Positions 32,401-40,100 of a DNA stretch of 64,000 bases are shown piece by piece. The notes under the pieces are model-generated. The model did no database searches. It was not told the origin of the DNA and worked only from the letters and a program-made list of their open reading frames with translations. The position numbers were made by a program, and so were the translations under genes. Numbering within the stretch: the stretch's first letter is position 1; each line of letters begins with the position of its first letter. This stretch comes from Pomphorhynchus laevis (lineage: Eukaryota; Acanthocephala; Palaeacanthocephala; Echinorhynchida; Pomphorhynchidae), in the NCBI GenBank assembly GCA_012934845.2, contig WNNJ02000896.1, positions 1-64,000 of the forward strand, written 5' to 3'.

Positions 32401-34230
32401 ACTTTGTCAGATTAATAAGTGGAAGCTGTAGACAAGTACCGAAGAGCAAAGAGAGCTTCAGCGCGAGAGGTAACTGAAGCGAAAAAGGCGGCTTGGGAGA
32501 AGGTTAAAGAGCACTTAGAACTTGATTTCAGGTCAGCTTCGAAGATGTTTTGGAGGACGATCAGGAACCTTCGTGTTGGAAAGCAGAAAACTCATCAAAC
32601 TGTCTATGGCATGAGAGGATCTATGCTGACTGACATTGAAGAAATTCTTGGTTGTTAAAAAGAGCATTTCAGGAGTTGCCTTAATCCTGTGGATATGGCT
32701 TCTCTTGTAGAAGTAGTACCTTTAGAACCAAGGGAAGAGCTCATCTCTTTAGAAGAGGTTATTGCAGTTGTTAAAAAACTTTGTAATAACAAGTCTTCTG
32801 AAGTAGATAAAATTTAACCTGAAGCTTTAAAGGCTCTCGATGTTGTTGGCATGAAGTGGCTAACACAAACCTTTAACGTTGCATTGAAGTCGGGCAGGTT
32901 CCTAGTGAGTGCCGAAGTAGGGTGGTGGTACTGATCTTTAAGATAGTGGCCGAAGAGTGTGTTCTAATTATCGGGGCATTTTCTTCCGCGGTGGTGCATT
33001 CGTTCGAACTAGGTAGTTTTCAAAATCAAATTGGAATGACAATTGATCGAGTTTCTTTATTTTCAAAATAAAGAAGACAATCTCAAATTTTCTACACATC
33101 GTTTTAATTTACAAAATCTGATACGATAATTACTGAATGGGAACTGGATTTCTTTCTAACACTCGATTTAAACAAAACAATTATACTGTCAATAGTTATA
33201 CAAAAACACAAAGCTAAAGCCATATTGGCATTATACATTGTTATCAATATGCCAGAGCTTCTGACGAAAATTCAAAATTCATTAAAAATTAACATTTTAA
33301 ATAAATTATTGATGTTTCTTTTTCAATGCTTAAATAATCAATTTACATGTGATTTTTGTTATATTCGTTCTAATGTTAAATTAATTTAATTTAAATCAAT
33401 ATTTTGATTTTCAATTGTGAGCTTTGGAGATCTGTAAGTGAAATTGTGAATCGTAATTTGCAATACTGATTTTGATATGGTATAATGACGAATTTCAATT
33501 GGACTTGAACGAATCTATCATCACGATTCAATTATTTGATCAAAGTATTTATACAGAACGACTGTTGTAGAATCGAACATATGGGTATTACACATGATAA
33601 TCATAAATAAAGATTATTAAGGATAATCATGATTTGTCATTTATTTGAGATAACAATAAAATTTTAATTTTATTTTTAGCTCACAAAATAAACTTGCAAT
33701 AACGCAACAATTTATTTACCATTTACATTCTTTGATTACTTCTAAATATTTTGTTCGTAGACAAATGTTCACCTGCGAGGAAGTATTGGACTGGCTTTAG
33801 CTCAATGTGTTCGAAATAACACAAATAAGAAGGCGTTTGCAAGTGCATTGTCGATCCAACCATTGATAAAGTTTATGAACACAGATGATGAGCGGATATG
33901 GAGGGGAGTATCTTGTGCTCTAAGAGAGCTGTCAAAGTGCCCATCAAATTGCATGACAATCTACAATACAAATCCAGTTGAGGTATTGCGATGCAAGTTT
34001 GATTTCTATTCAGTTATTAATTTAAGCATCTCTTGAAAATGGTTGCTTCCTGTAACGAAGATACGTCGTATGACGCAGCAATGTGTTTGAGATCATTGAG
34101 ATTGCTGGCAATGGAATATAAGAATAAGCAAGAAAGGATGTTCTTCAGTCCTGGTGATAATATCCAAGAGCCGGCAGAACTGCAAGATCTTTTCTCAACT
34201 TTAACGCCGATCGAATCGCTAATATTGTAA
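8132..34230 (+). CDS. ODAD2: ODAD2/ARMC4 (gudu) orthologue, armadillo-repeat axonemal protein, whole locus
   Basis: Eight coding exons (8132-8356, 12203-12412, 14214-14429, 19311-19813, 26061-26175, 30683-30871, 33761-33982, 34027-34230) join in consistent phases into about 627 residues of armadillo repeats. Diagnostic stretches: FIGGIHLLVSLLK, then AVCDLISEVAKNDYNLGILT, ALRELSKCPSNCMTIYN and AMCLRSLRLLAMEY. From memory of the family these follow human ARMC4/ODAD2 in order (VGGLELIVNLLK; VCAAI.NIAKD.ENLAVITDHGV; ALYQLS.D..NCITMH; CISNIRRLAL). ODAD2 docks outer dynein arms on ciliary or sperm axonemes; in flies gudu acts in spermatogenesis. The divergent N-terminus is incomplete: no convincing initiator Met or 5' exon was found. 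Introns span 44 bp to 6.2 kb and are full of transposon relics. It is convergent with the minus-strand repeat gene beyond 37 kb. Confidence 0.85.
9619..9867 (-). other. Unassigned 82-aa ORF in ODAD2 intron
   Basis: Minus-strand frame with a non-random look (FPLQAHRCDICVNVKLYI, then SRNSFGVRRKFVFSEDN). It lies just beyond the 3' end of the LINE at 10.1 kb. I do not recognise it; it may be a transposon coding fragment. Confidence 0.25.
10080..11710 (-). mobile_element. LINE relic (RT and 3' region)
   Basis: On the minus strand: LVVAIFLDFSTAFDRISIPF and LPAKIFNRLKILLYTKRFF (11145-10950), then a GVTQGSPLSP-like block and LVVYADD (about 10930-10820), then VKYLGFTVTVNLSAKADQ (10575 down). These are RT motifs A, B and C. 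The order and the ATTATT-rich 3' end near 10080 show a non-LTR element inserted antisense to ODAD2. Stops and frameshifts are common. The upstream half (11160-11710) is too decayed for a clade call; jockey/R1/I-type is likely. Confidence 0.8.
11863..11914 (+). repeat. About 50-bp direct repeat, copy 1
   Basis: The run beginning ATGAACATTTAAAATTAACT and ending GAATGAACTTTAATAC recurs essentially unchanged at 13288-13337, flanking ODAD2 exon 12203-12412. Confidence 0.8.
12139..12158 (+). CDS. ODAD2: Candidate 20-nt ODAD2 microexon
   Basis: ATACTGATTCGGCACTTTCG sits between CATTACAG and GTAAAT. Read with two nucleotides completing a split codon it gives TDSALS. This supplies exactly the residues missing between MKFLQ and ILALSIM when compared with the family pattern LKGGNQTATVIAL. 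It would need the preceding exon to end in phase 1, whereas the visible donor at 8357 gives phase 0, so a one-base discrepancy remains. Confidence 0.4.
12203..12412 (+). CDS. ODAD2: ODAD2 exon (arm repeat 1)
   Basis: Acceptor TTTTTTAATAG, donor GTAAGA, phase 0 at both ends, 70 codons. Encodes ILALSIMVEATKN, GGIVKALIALVTIRDDGY and EFRQASGIPLL. The last residues run straight into the next exon (VAMLQIF) as an armadillo helix. Confidence 0.85.
12645..12667. repeat. Perfect 10-bp hairpin
   Basis: AGAGAGCTAC, three loop bases, then GTAGCTCTCT and a T run. It stands out in the intron; no function is assigned. Confidence 0.5.
13288..13337 (+). repeat. About 50-bp direct repeat, copy 2
   Basis: Second copy of 11863-11914, lying just upstream of the LINE tail at 13.39 kb. 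Confidence 0.8.
13390..13775 (+). mobile_element. LINE C-terminal tail fragment
   Basis: A GC-rich island in AT-rich intron with one long frame containing YSFALVTVESLGAVGSGMTA, then FLQQLSNKL and RLSLVVQLDNATCFIKST. The pattern F-x-P/L-V-x-x-E-S-x-G-x-x-G ... R-L-S ... N-A matches the extreme C-terminal tail of a group of non-LTR reverse transcriptases. It is a fragment only, not a host gene. Confidence 0.55.
14214..14429 (+). CDS. ODAD2: ODAD2 exon (arm repeat 2)
   Basis: Acceptor TTGCATTTTAG, donor GTAAAT, 72 codons, phase 0 at both ends. Contains CKKNRLALARHGLPLILPTV and SAVALLNSCLVE, aligning with the family segment NKEAIRKAGGIPLLARLL. A decayed copy of its 3' half lies at 15168-15260. 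Confidence 0.85.
15168..15260 (+). pseudogene. Decayed duplicate of the 3' end of an ODAD2 exon and its donor region
   Basis: AACACACGTTACTT, then GCTCTTTTGAATATTTGCCT and AAAGTCATTTTAAGGTTTAT, line up with 14383-14470. That segment is the 3' third of the exon 14214-14429 and the start of its intron. The copy lacks the GTCGAGGTAAATT donor through a short deletion, so it is not usable as an exon. Confidence 0.65.
15928..16011 (-). ncRNA. Hammerhead ribozyme, copy L1 (intact)
   Basis: Minus strand. Stem III is TCACCAT (16011-16005) pairing with ATGGTGA (15934-15928). The cleavage base A is at 16004 (triplet ATA). Stem I is TAGCCT (16003-15998) with AGGCTA (15964-15959), extended by CTCCC/GGGAG (15995-15991 with 15972-15968). 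The core CTGATGA is at 15958-15952. Stem II is GAAC/GTTC with loop AAACTA, then GAAA. Stems I and II are closed and stem III open, so the topology is type III. All catalytic-core residues are present. Confidence 0.92.
16296..16379 (-). ncRNA. Hammerhead ribozyme, copy L2 (core intact, weak stem III)
   Basis: Minus-strand copy with CTGATGA (16326-16320), stem II and GAAA intact, and stem I TAGCCT/AGGCTA intact. The 5' side of stem III has changed to TTACAGT, leaving one mismatch and two G-U pairs, and the upper part of stem I is weakened. Predicted cleavage is 368 nt from that of copy L1. Confidence 0.8.
16939..17022 (+). ncRNA. Hammerhead ribozyme, copy R1 (core mutated)
   Basis: Plus-strand copy with CTAATGA (16992-16998) in place of CTGATGA. 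The invariant G5 is changed, which should abolish cleavage. Stem III also has one mismatch (TAACCAT). Stem I, stem II (loop CAACTA) and GAAA are kept. Confidence 0.8.
17307..17390 (+). ncRNA. Hammerhead ribozyme, copy R2 (intact)
   Basis: Stem III is TCACCAT (17307-17313) with ATGGTGA (17384-17390), 7 bp. Cleavage is predicted after A17314. Stem I is TAGCCT (17315-17320) with AGGCTA (17354-17359), extended by CTCCC (17323-17327) with GGGAG (17346-17350). Core CTGATGA is 17360-17366. Stem II is GAAC (17367-17370) and GTTC (17377-17380) around AAACTA. GAAA is 17381-17384. It fits the hammerhead consensus CUGANGA ... GAAA with an NUH cleavage triplet. Confidence 0.92.
17655..18870 (-). mobile_element. 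LINE C-terminal relic
   Basis: A GC-rich block on the minus strand. Near 18680-18560 it reads SISDGGLGICDPKFSAHLEF, the GGLGIxDP signature found after the RT domain of some LINEs. Near 17790-17680 it reads YILAWIKRRIWFPIARSMS and VYLRSPRSR, matching the tail consensus W-x-x-x-R-x-S-F-x-x-x-R-S ... R-G-S-R-S. Frames are broken between. Same type of tail as at 13.4 kb and 55.5 kb. Confidence 0.6.
18880..19300. other. Low-complexity AT stretch before ODAD2 exon
   Basis: TTAATTAATTATTTATT-type palindromic low-complexity sequence with no coding content, ending at the acceptor of exon 19311. Confidence 0.6.
19311..19813 (+). CDS. ODAD2: ODAD2 exon (long central arm-repeat exon)
   Basis: Acceptor CATTTTAAG, donor GTAGGT at 19814, 167 codons plus 2 nt (phase 2). 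Contains SRLAKDLISFFQTE, HALYNMSADHLSLDEIGHG and LIKLHERGLVDIAINHL. The two leftover bases join the A at 26061 to make Lys, in frame with the next exon. Confidence 0.87.
20369..20446. repeat. (TA)n microsatellite
   Basis: About 39 uninterrupted TA units directly abutting the MITE at 20447. Open frames reading IYIYIY on the minus strand are artefacts of it. Confidence 0.95.
20447..20807. mobile_element. Foldback MITE, 361 bp
   Basis: Two arms of about 165 bp, 20447-20613 and 20642-20807, are near-perfect inverted copies around a short AT centre. Ends are ATTCACGATTG and CAATCGTGAAT. It lies between the (TA)n tract and TACTATATATA, so it probably inserted into TA-rich DNA. No coding capacity. 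Confidence 0.85.
21317..21513. mobile_element. Foldback MITE, about 197 bp
   Basis: Inverted arms (TCTGTACCAAC ... and ... GTTGGCAGAGA) of about 90 bp around GCTTAAAA. Each arm contains GAAGAAGCC-GCAA-GGCGAA, a tetraloop hairpin followed by GAAAC in the right arm. Non-coding. Confidence 0.8.
22153..22310 (+). repeat. Dispersed repeat, related to 5750-5905
   Basis: Shares the ordered phrases CCTAAACACTT, GATTTGATTGCT and GGACTGTGATGGTTT with the 5.75-kb copy, in the same orientation. Confidence 0.55.
22535..22641 (-). repeat. 3' terminal repeat of the gypsy relic
   Basis: ACATGTGATCAAGC, AAATTCTT and GTGACGGTCAGCACATTCTT (plus strand) recur at 25863-25910. The upstream part (TACACTTAAA, AATAAGTTAATTA) is also shared. 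Read on the minus strand the repeat begins near TGTGCTGACCGTCAC, as expected for an LTR starting TG. Confidence 0.7.
23556..23834 (-). pseudogene. Integrase zinc-binding fragment of the gypsy relic
   Basis: LHDTLCHHGIERLNYFVKQK and VKRVCSLCSVYGELKPLF-like residues form the HHCC finger (H-x-x-x-x-H ... C-x-x-C). It continues to SFEGYSLILSGI, where FERISIDFKGP is usual. Confidence 0.8.
24243..24700 (-). pseudogene. RT / RNase H fragments of the gypsy relic
   Basis: FQRVMTEII, AYFVNIVVAG (the YxDD region, decayed) and EFRKVLNKRMKLKKSKC at 24671-24486. Then LRPDPEQLLSLKQLP and LKRTLGLLSYYSHWISNYS at 24458-24270, the conserved connection to RNase H. The catalytic DD is lost. Confidence 0.75.
24871..25080 (-). 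pseudogene. Protease fragment of the gypsy relic
   Basis: VHALVDSGSVQHFM carries the aspartic-protease motif (A/H)xLVDSGS. Position between gag and RT fits. Confidence 0.7.
25467..25740 (-). pseudogene. gag-like fragment of the gypsy relic
   Basis: Minus-strand frame MLRIAQFEGKSDTTLVQFKH, then WIRTFKSCIEE. Position at the 5' end of the element and general pattern fit gag; sequence recognition is weak. Confidence 0.5.
25750..25910 (-). repeat. 5' terminal repeat of the gypsy relic
   Basis: Partner of 22535-22641; about 80 bp aligns well and the inner part carries an AT-rich expansion (25767-25830). The gag-like frame starts only about 20 bp inside it, so the leader is very short or deleted. 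Confidence 0.65.
26061..26175 (+). CDS. ODAD2: ODAD2 exon (arm repeat)
   Basis: Acceptor ACTGTTTTAG, donor GTAATT, 115 nt, entered in phase 2 and left in phase 0. Encodes LVNDRDALQKLWSCLKDES and ISAARAATKCLQRIP. This matches the family segment IIDRLDGVRLLWSLLKN. It is too short to stand out as an ORF and was found by reading across the intron. Confidence 0.85.
26900..27060 (+). repeat. Intronic repeat, copy 1 of 3
   Basis: TTTTAAATTAATAA, CGTTTTTA and AATTTGAAAC, followed by TAATAT and CAAATGTACGCTTTAA, recur at 30925-31030 and 31140-31250 in the same orientation in the next ODAD2 intron. Confidence 0.55.
27800..28090 (-). mobile_element. Penelope-like element GIY-YIG endonuclease relic
   Basis: On the minus strand VYCVSCSDYNCSYVGHTSQEL gives the GIY-YIG pattern (VYC-x2-C-x-x-x-x-x-YVG-x-T), seen in PLE endonucleases as VYxxxCxxCxxxYVGxT. 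After a frameshift the ORF 28008-27808 continues DDDHKIRLNNSQV, corresponding to the DHxFDWxNxKIL region. No RT is adjacent. Confidence 0.65.
28650..29600 (+). mobile_element. hAT (ZBED-like) transposase relic
   Basis: About 28665-28730 reads KRGWKDEFVKYGFT, the start of a BED-finger region. From 28930, EVAYIIA-EKKPHIVVEKS, KIAQQVLGEEAMKKLKDFPL (two frames) and SSPVQICLQLDKSKDVTNIS follow. Then IYTDGEPSMLGHKSGFVSLV and IHCVIYLQALASKALP. Order and motifs match ZBED5/SCAND3-type hAT transposases. Internal stops and the loss of everything after about 29600 make it dead. Confidence 0.85.
29950..30420 (+). mobile_element. Penelope-like element GIY-YIG endonuclease relic
   Basis: Plus-strand frames read KTVFKHKYVIPAG, then NACKDCYNVYIGQTIKGSS, a GIY-YIG core (C-K-D-C-x3-YIGQT), then FDNTKR and KLKDEAMHIQSSPLIMK after frameshifts. 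This is the C-terminal endonuclease of a PLE in the opposite orientation to the relic at 27.8 kb. Confidence 0.7.
30683..30871 (+). CDS. ODAD2: ODAD2 exon (arm repeat)
   Basis: Acceptor AATATTAAG, donor GTTTGT, 63 codons, phase 0 at both ends. FIGGIHLLVSLLK and CDLISEVAKNDYNLGILT are among the best matches to ARMC4 in the locus. Confidence 0.88.
30925..31250 (+). repeat. Intronic repeat, copies 2 and 3
   Basis: Two tandem copies (30925-31030 and 31140-31250) of the motif block also at 26900-27060, including TAATATCAAAATGTG and AATTTGAAA. Confidence 0.55.
31290..33010 (+). mobile_element. LINE relic with AP endonuclease and N-terminal RT
   Basis: About 31665-32075: VCAYAPNIISEYAAF, VLVGNFNAHVSSDSSTW, VTNTMFEDEEIHRCTWHQD and SIFDSVIESSDLRL, an APE-type endonuclease (GDFNAH and WxxxxxxxxxxxDxV signatures). 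Linker 32090-32660: VRACWERLADISVKERLSG, then VDKYRRAKRASAREVTEAKK. RT start 32690-32975: LISLEEVIAVVKKLCNNKSS and ALDVVGMKWLTQTFNVALKS, breaking off near the SNYRGI block. It is 3'-truncated with several frameshifts. Not a host gene. Confidence 0.85.
33761..33982 (+). CDS. ODAD2: ODAD2 exon (arm repeat)
   Basis: Acceptor TTTGTTCGTAG, donor GTATTG, 74 codons, phase 0. Encodes TNVHLRGSIGLALAQCV, NKKAFASALSIQPLIKFM and ALRELSKCPSNCMTIYN. The following intron is only 44 bp. Confidence 0.88.
34027..34230 (+). CDS. ODAD2: ODAD2 terminal exon with stop codon
   Basis: Acceptor TAATTTAAG after a 44-bp intron, 67 codons and TAA. HLLKMVASCNEDTSYDA and CLRSLRLLAMEYKNK close the last armadillo repeat; the tail ends LTPIESLIL. 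An ATTAAA at 34235 may serve as poly(A) signal. Confidence 0.85.
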   Translation, partial: HLLKMVASCNEDTSYDAAMCLRSLRLLAMEYKNKQERMFFSPGDNIQEPAELQDLFSTLTPIESLIL

Positions 34231-37033
34231 AATTATTAAAAACATTACCTTTAACAACTAATATATAAGTTTAATATATTTTTTATTTTAAATAATTTAT
34301 AGATTTATTAGATGTTTCTGATAATATAGAGAAAAGTATGTTTTTGATTTTATTTCAAAATTACAATTTTATTAAAACATTTTTATTTCAAATCAATATT
34401 TATTACTAATGAAAGACGATACAAGGATTTATTATTTCAATGATACTTGTACAATCTGCTTGATATGTAAAATTAAAGTAAAATTTAGTTACCACTCTTC
34501 CCATTCAATTTAAAACGAATTAAACACATTAATACAATTTATAATTACTCATTAAAAACAAAAGGTTTGTTCGCTAAATGAATTTTAATTTATGAATGCT
34601 ACTAGATATGATATGTACATTAGCCCACGTATTTAAGATGTGTATTTAAATGTTCGTTGTCAGTTCTACATTTTGATTTGTATTTTTTATTGAATATTTT
34701 TATTCCTGAAACTAGACTATAATCCATTTTTAGACACCGGTCCGTTTTGCTTTCGGATGAGTTCCTTCCTTGGGTAATTGATATGCAAGACTATACAAGT
34801 TATCTAGATTAGTAGAAATACAGATTTCCTACTAATCTGTATTGTGGGTTCCAATATCAACATTGGAACAAGGCGAATTTTTTTATGTTTTGTGAGCATT
34901 GTCTAGTTTATATTCGAGGGGTTTCCTTATTGAATGTCTCTCCTTATTTATGGCATTCGATAAATATGATGAGCTAACACATTCAATAAGTAACACATTC
35001 GTGCAGTGTTCACCCTGCATCTTTAGAATACACTTTGATTACGTTTTATCTTGTTTTAACCTTAACCCGGCTCAAAATGTTCCGGATAACAGCGGATTAC
35101 TTCCAAGAAGATATTCACATTAAACTGTTGTTTAACTTTTGTTTAAACTTTTCTTCCAGATTGAAGAAAAGATTATTCATGATGTAGATGATTTAAATTA
35201 TCTTAAGGTATTGTACTCGAGGGACGGCATGGAACAATGGATCTACATCTCTTCGATAATCTTTGTTATTACCTTATTCTCGTAGTCTTATCAAACAATA
35301 GGCAATATTAACGAATAAAGCCGAGCTGCCCATATAGTTTTTCAAATCCTCATCAGCAGCATGAATCTCAATAATTTAAAATTACCTAAATGTCCCAAGT
35401 CGTATTCATTGTCTTATTAATTTATGCTTACATTCACTGTTTATGTAAAATTTCTAAGTGACTATTTATAGGCAAATCCAGATGAAAAATATGTATTACT
35501 TTATTTTCCGATAAATAGTCATTGAGCACGACAATGTATTCTTTTGACTTTGTATAATGAAAAAGTGCCTAGGAAAATAAGGTTACATTCCCTAACTTTT
35601 ATCCATTTATTTATATCGTCTTTCATTATTAACGGATGAAAAGTTTTCTAAGATAACGACTAAGTTGCCAGATCAGGCATAATCAATATGCGGTATACGA
35701 CAGAGAGTATCAACGAATTTTGTACTCCTACTTAAACTTTTATTATGAAACCTGCCTTATCGTCAATATATACTCAAGCGCCTCTTTTCGTAAAGTTATA
35801 ATTTAATCACGATTAATGCTACAAGAATCGATTATTGACGGTTGATTTTATTGATTTATTAGAGAGTTATTAAGTCACTACTACCAGTAAAGCTTAGATA
35901 CTGTAAGCCTTCTATTGTATTATCCAGGCAACATAGAATTAAAGAACATCTACGTCTCAAATAACTTTTCTAGCCAAAGAAGCTCCTTTCTGTACTTTTA
36001 TTCAGTCGAAAATGATATGGGGTTGCATGACACGATTATGTCTTATTTTACAGAATATTGAAGTGATTTATTTTCACGTTTGATATTTTCAAAATTACAA
36101 CATATTTGATATTTATAACAAATAATTTATAATACAGAGAACGCAGTTTAGGTATTTATTTCAGCAGCAATAAGTTAAATATCAGAGCATAATAGGTCGT
36201 ATACATTTTCCTTAAAGCATTGATCGAAACTTCAACTAAAAGATACAATAATGATCAAAGAGTCATTAAGTAAATAAATACATACGTTATTAATTTATTT
36301 CTAAAAAATAAATTAACAAATTTATTAATTAAATTTAATTAATATATTTTAAAATTATTTTTTAATAATAATTTTTAAATTAATTAAAAAATTAAATTTT
36401 TTTATTATTTTTTAAATAAAAATTTAATCATTCACCTAATTTACTTTAAAATTATTTAAGCCGAATCAACGGAAACAATTTAAAAATCTACAAAATCACA
36501 ATTTACCAATATTTATATAATACTGTCACCAAATACAGATTTGCGGAATCTCAAAATCTGCTAACTGATAATCGTTTGAAAATGTGCAAGATCTAAAAAT
36601 AATTATTCTTCATGATTGGCTGCCACTCAATGCGAAACTTAAAAGATTATCCGGAAACCAAATTTATACCAAGCATTCCCTATAGTCTAAACCAAGCATT
36701 CCCTATATTGTAGGGAATGACTAGGGCCGTTTTAATATCTCGCGATCATGAAATTTGACCTTACCATTTATCATAATAAATATTATTAAAATGTGATAAA
36801 ACTGCAATGTGATTATTTGTAGAAAAATTATTGTAAGCTATTTATGATATTACTTTGAAAACTAAAGTAGTATTTAAAACTAATAATTAATTATGTCGTC
36901 ACTAACATAATGTGTGACGTAGTAATAGAGGATTTTTACCTACATATGATAGATATAACTTCACATAAAAACTGAAAACTAAAACATTTCAATTAATCTA
37001 ATTGAAATAAAGTTAAAAATCAAGGTCACTTAC
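34231..37033. other. Intergenic or 3' region between two convergent genes
   Basis: No convincing exon. ORF 34899-35123 is isolated and unremarkable. The 3'-terminal exon(s) of the minus-strand repeat gene should lie here or nearby, but I could not identify one. Contains an AT low-complexity block at 36280-36430. Confidence 0.5.
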
Positions 37034-37102
37034 ACTACTGAATCACTACTAGAAAGAACCATGATTGAAGGGGTTGATTTAAACTTGGAATCGTATAAAT
37101 TC
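37034..37102 (-). CDS. Repeat exon N (69 nt)
   Basis: Acceptor TAATTGTTTAG, donor GTAAGT. Encodes YDSKFKSTPSIMVLSSSD. Most 3' exon I can identify; it has a donor, so at least one more exon must follow. Confidence 0.77.
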
Positions 37103-40100
37103 CTAAACAATTAATTAATTAATTAATTTGTGTACGATATTATATTAGTGTACAAATAATTGTTAGTTGATTTGCAATAATAAGTAATTTCTTACTTATT
37201 TTTAAGTTATTTTTCTTATTATTTATTTTATGTTTTTGTATAATTCACATTATTTAATAAAAACATTATATTGCATTATATGATTAATGCTAATAATATT
37301 AATATAATTAATATTTTATTTAATATTTCAATGAAAATATAAAATAATATATTATTAAATAATATATATTATATAATAATATTATATAATATAATGATAT
37401 ATATCATTATTTTAATAATATTATTAAAATATTATTAATCATATTAATAATTATAATTATATTATATTAATAATATTATCATGATAATATTATTAAACAT
37501 ATAAATAGTAGTTAGTTTATTGGTGTCTCATCGAAGTTCATTGGTGTCTCAATAAACTTCGCGAATAGGCGACTACGATGGTACGGCCGCGTTCTTCTCG
37601 CAAACGAACATCAACCATTAATAAGGCTCATTAGCGTGACAATGGAAAAAGCGGACTTTGACACGAAGCGGAACAAATGCTGAAGAAAAAGAAGAATATA
37701 ATACAATATTAATATCATATTTATTATATAAATAATATATTAGTTTATTATATATATTAAAAATATATATTAATATTTAATATAAATTAAAATATTAAAA
37801 AATGTTATATATTGAAAAAAATTGACTGATCATAAATTCTATCAATTCGTTCGAATGTTCGAAAACATGTGAGAAAATCTCGTGCGTATAAAAATATTAG
37901 TTATACGTTTGCTTAATTCAAACTTTTCTATTCATTGACGAAACGTAAAAATCAGTATTTATACATTTAAAATAACAATATTAATAAATAATAATTATTT
38001 ATTTATACATTTAACTTATCAATCAAGCATTTAATGTTGGAGCCAAAACACTTTTCGAAGGATTTTCAAAAAGTTTACCATTTAGCGATTAAAATTATTT
38101 AGCTACCAACAAACCGGTAGCATCATTTTTAATCCTTTAAATATAAACCTAGATCATACAAAATCTGTCAGTGCTACGATTGAAATTACTAAAGAGACAT
38201 ATAACGTTAAGAAATATTTGAAATTAAAACGAATACATCTTAAAGTTGAATGAATTGAATGAAAACATTTGGAGACTCTTGATATAATAGTATTATCCCG
38301 ATATAATATATTTAAATGTATAAAATATTCCTGGCAAAGTGGCATTAGTATTTTAAAAAATTTAGCCCCTGAGTTTAGCCCCAATAATATGCACACCAAC
38401 ACGAACAGATTAAAGCCCCAGATTTGGTTAATTTTAATTATATAAAATTAACCAAAATTATTTTAATCTCTAAATAAACGCTTATTATTGGTAATAAAAA
38501 ATATTAAATCAATTTGTACAAAAACATTATATGCTTGCGAAATTCGTTTAATAAAGTGGTGTTTTAAAAAATGATAGTAAATATAATTAGATCTTATACA
38601 GGCCGATCTTCTACAGAAACTGGTGTTTTTACTATATGGTTTTACCATATAGTAGATGATAGATACAACAGTAAAATAGTTAAACAAATTGTAGTTTATA
38701 GTTCATGAATTATTTACTGTTTTTAATCCTACAATTAATTTTGGTTTGAATAATTTGATTAATTATTCAAATTAATTAATTAATAATGAATTAATAATGA
38801 ATTAATAATGAATTATTAATTAATTTTTTGATTGATTTTGCTTCCAAATAAACACTACTTAGTGTTAAGTAGCGATAAAGATATTTGATGGACTTTAAAA
38901 CAGAAAATATGGTCTGCTATATTTCCTTCATGTAAATATAATTAGATTTGACACAGACATAGTAGAAACTGATGCTTCACAGAAATTAACAAGTATCTCA
39001 GTATTGTATATTGGAGTAATATTCCTCGGCTTTTTCACTTTTCTTGAGAACAAAGGCAGTTTGTTCTAGTAGCTATCTGAAAAAGGAAAGAGATGTTGTG
39101 ATCCATAAAAGTCTGATAGGTAGTGGATTTCCTACTTTAGCTATTAAAAAATCTTATTTCAAAGATAACAGCGTTACGACCAGACATATAAGATCTCAAT
39201 TTGAGAAAAAAATATTGGTGTTATATATATTGATGATAGATGGAATAATCCATTCTACAATTGATTTTGCGTTTAATATTCTTTCTTTTGTCATTGCTAT
39301 TGCTTTTGTAATTTTATATCTGTTTTTTTGTCAAGTTGTTGTTCATTGTGAATTTCAGTGTTTTGATGTTTTGAACTTCTGCTATGTGATGATTATCATA
39401 TAACTAGCAATTTTAAAAAACTATTTCATAGTGTTTCCTGATTATGATAGAATTTAGCTATCGAATATCCGATTTCAATAAACTTCTATTCACTCTCTCC
39501 TTGACAGAGAATTTTTCTGGACAGAGGATATAAATACCTTTACAGAAAAACAACGATTAACCTAAAAATCACGGATACTTACAACCGTGAATCATTTCTA
39601 GGAAGAACCACTATTGAAGGGTTTGACATAATCTTAGAATCGTGCAAATTCCTAAGCAATAAAATAATAATTTTATAAGAATAATTAAAAATGAATTTGT
39701 GTACTAAATTATATCAGTATAAAATTTTTTTTAGCCAAAGTAGCGTATGGCATAAAAGGGTATCTTAAACCAAACTATAAGTTGTTCGTTTCACAAAATA
39801 TACGGTGTACGCCCAATATAAAACCAAAATGTTCAATCACATGTTAAATGGTAAAACGCTTGACGTATTTATTTATTGATGGCAGTTTTAACAATAAAAA
39901 GGCATTTGAAATAAATATAATTTATAATTAAAATTAATTTAATAAATTAATTTAAAAAAATTATTTTAATTATTAATTAAAATTAATAATTGAAATTAAT
40001 CATTTAAAGCAAAAATGAGAAATCTTAGATTTCAGACAAAACATTATACTGATAAAATTTCACCAATCCGTCCAAATGTTCGAAACATTTGAACGGATTG

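Noticed and set aside
35340-35370. CTGATGA on the minus strand near 35350 followed by GAAAA
   Set aside because: Only GGATTT separates the two boxes and no helix can form.
36600-36700. Candidate terminal exon of the repeat gene after the acceptor-like GGTTTAG near 36693 (minus)
   Set aside because: In the required phase it reads one residue and then a stop. Possible in principle, but nothing else supports it.
38154-38687. Minus-strand ORFs of 74-82 aa as exons of the repeat gene
   Set aside because: They do not contain the repeat motif, are not in the phase-2 splice pattern and have random composition.
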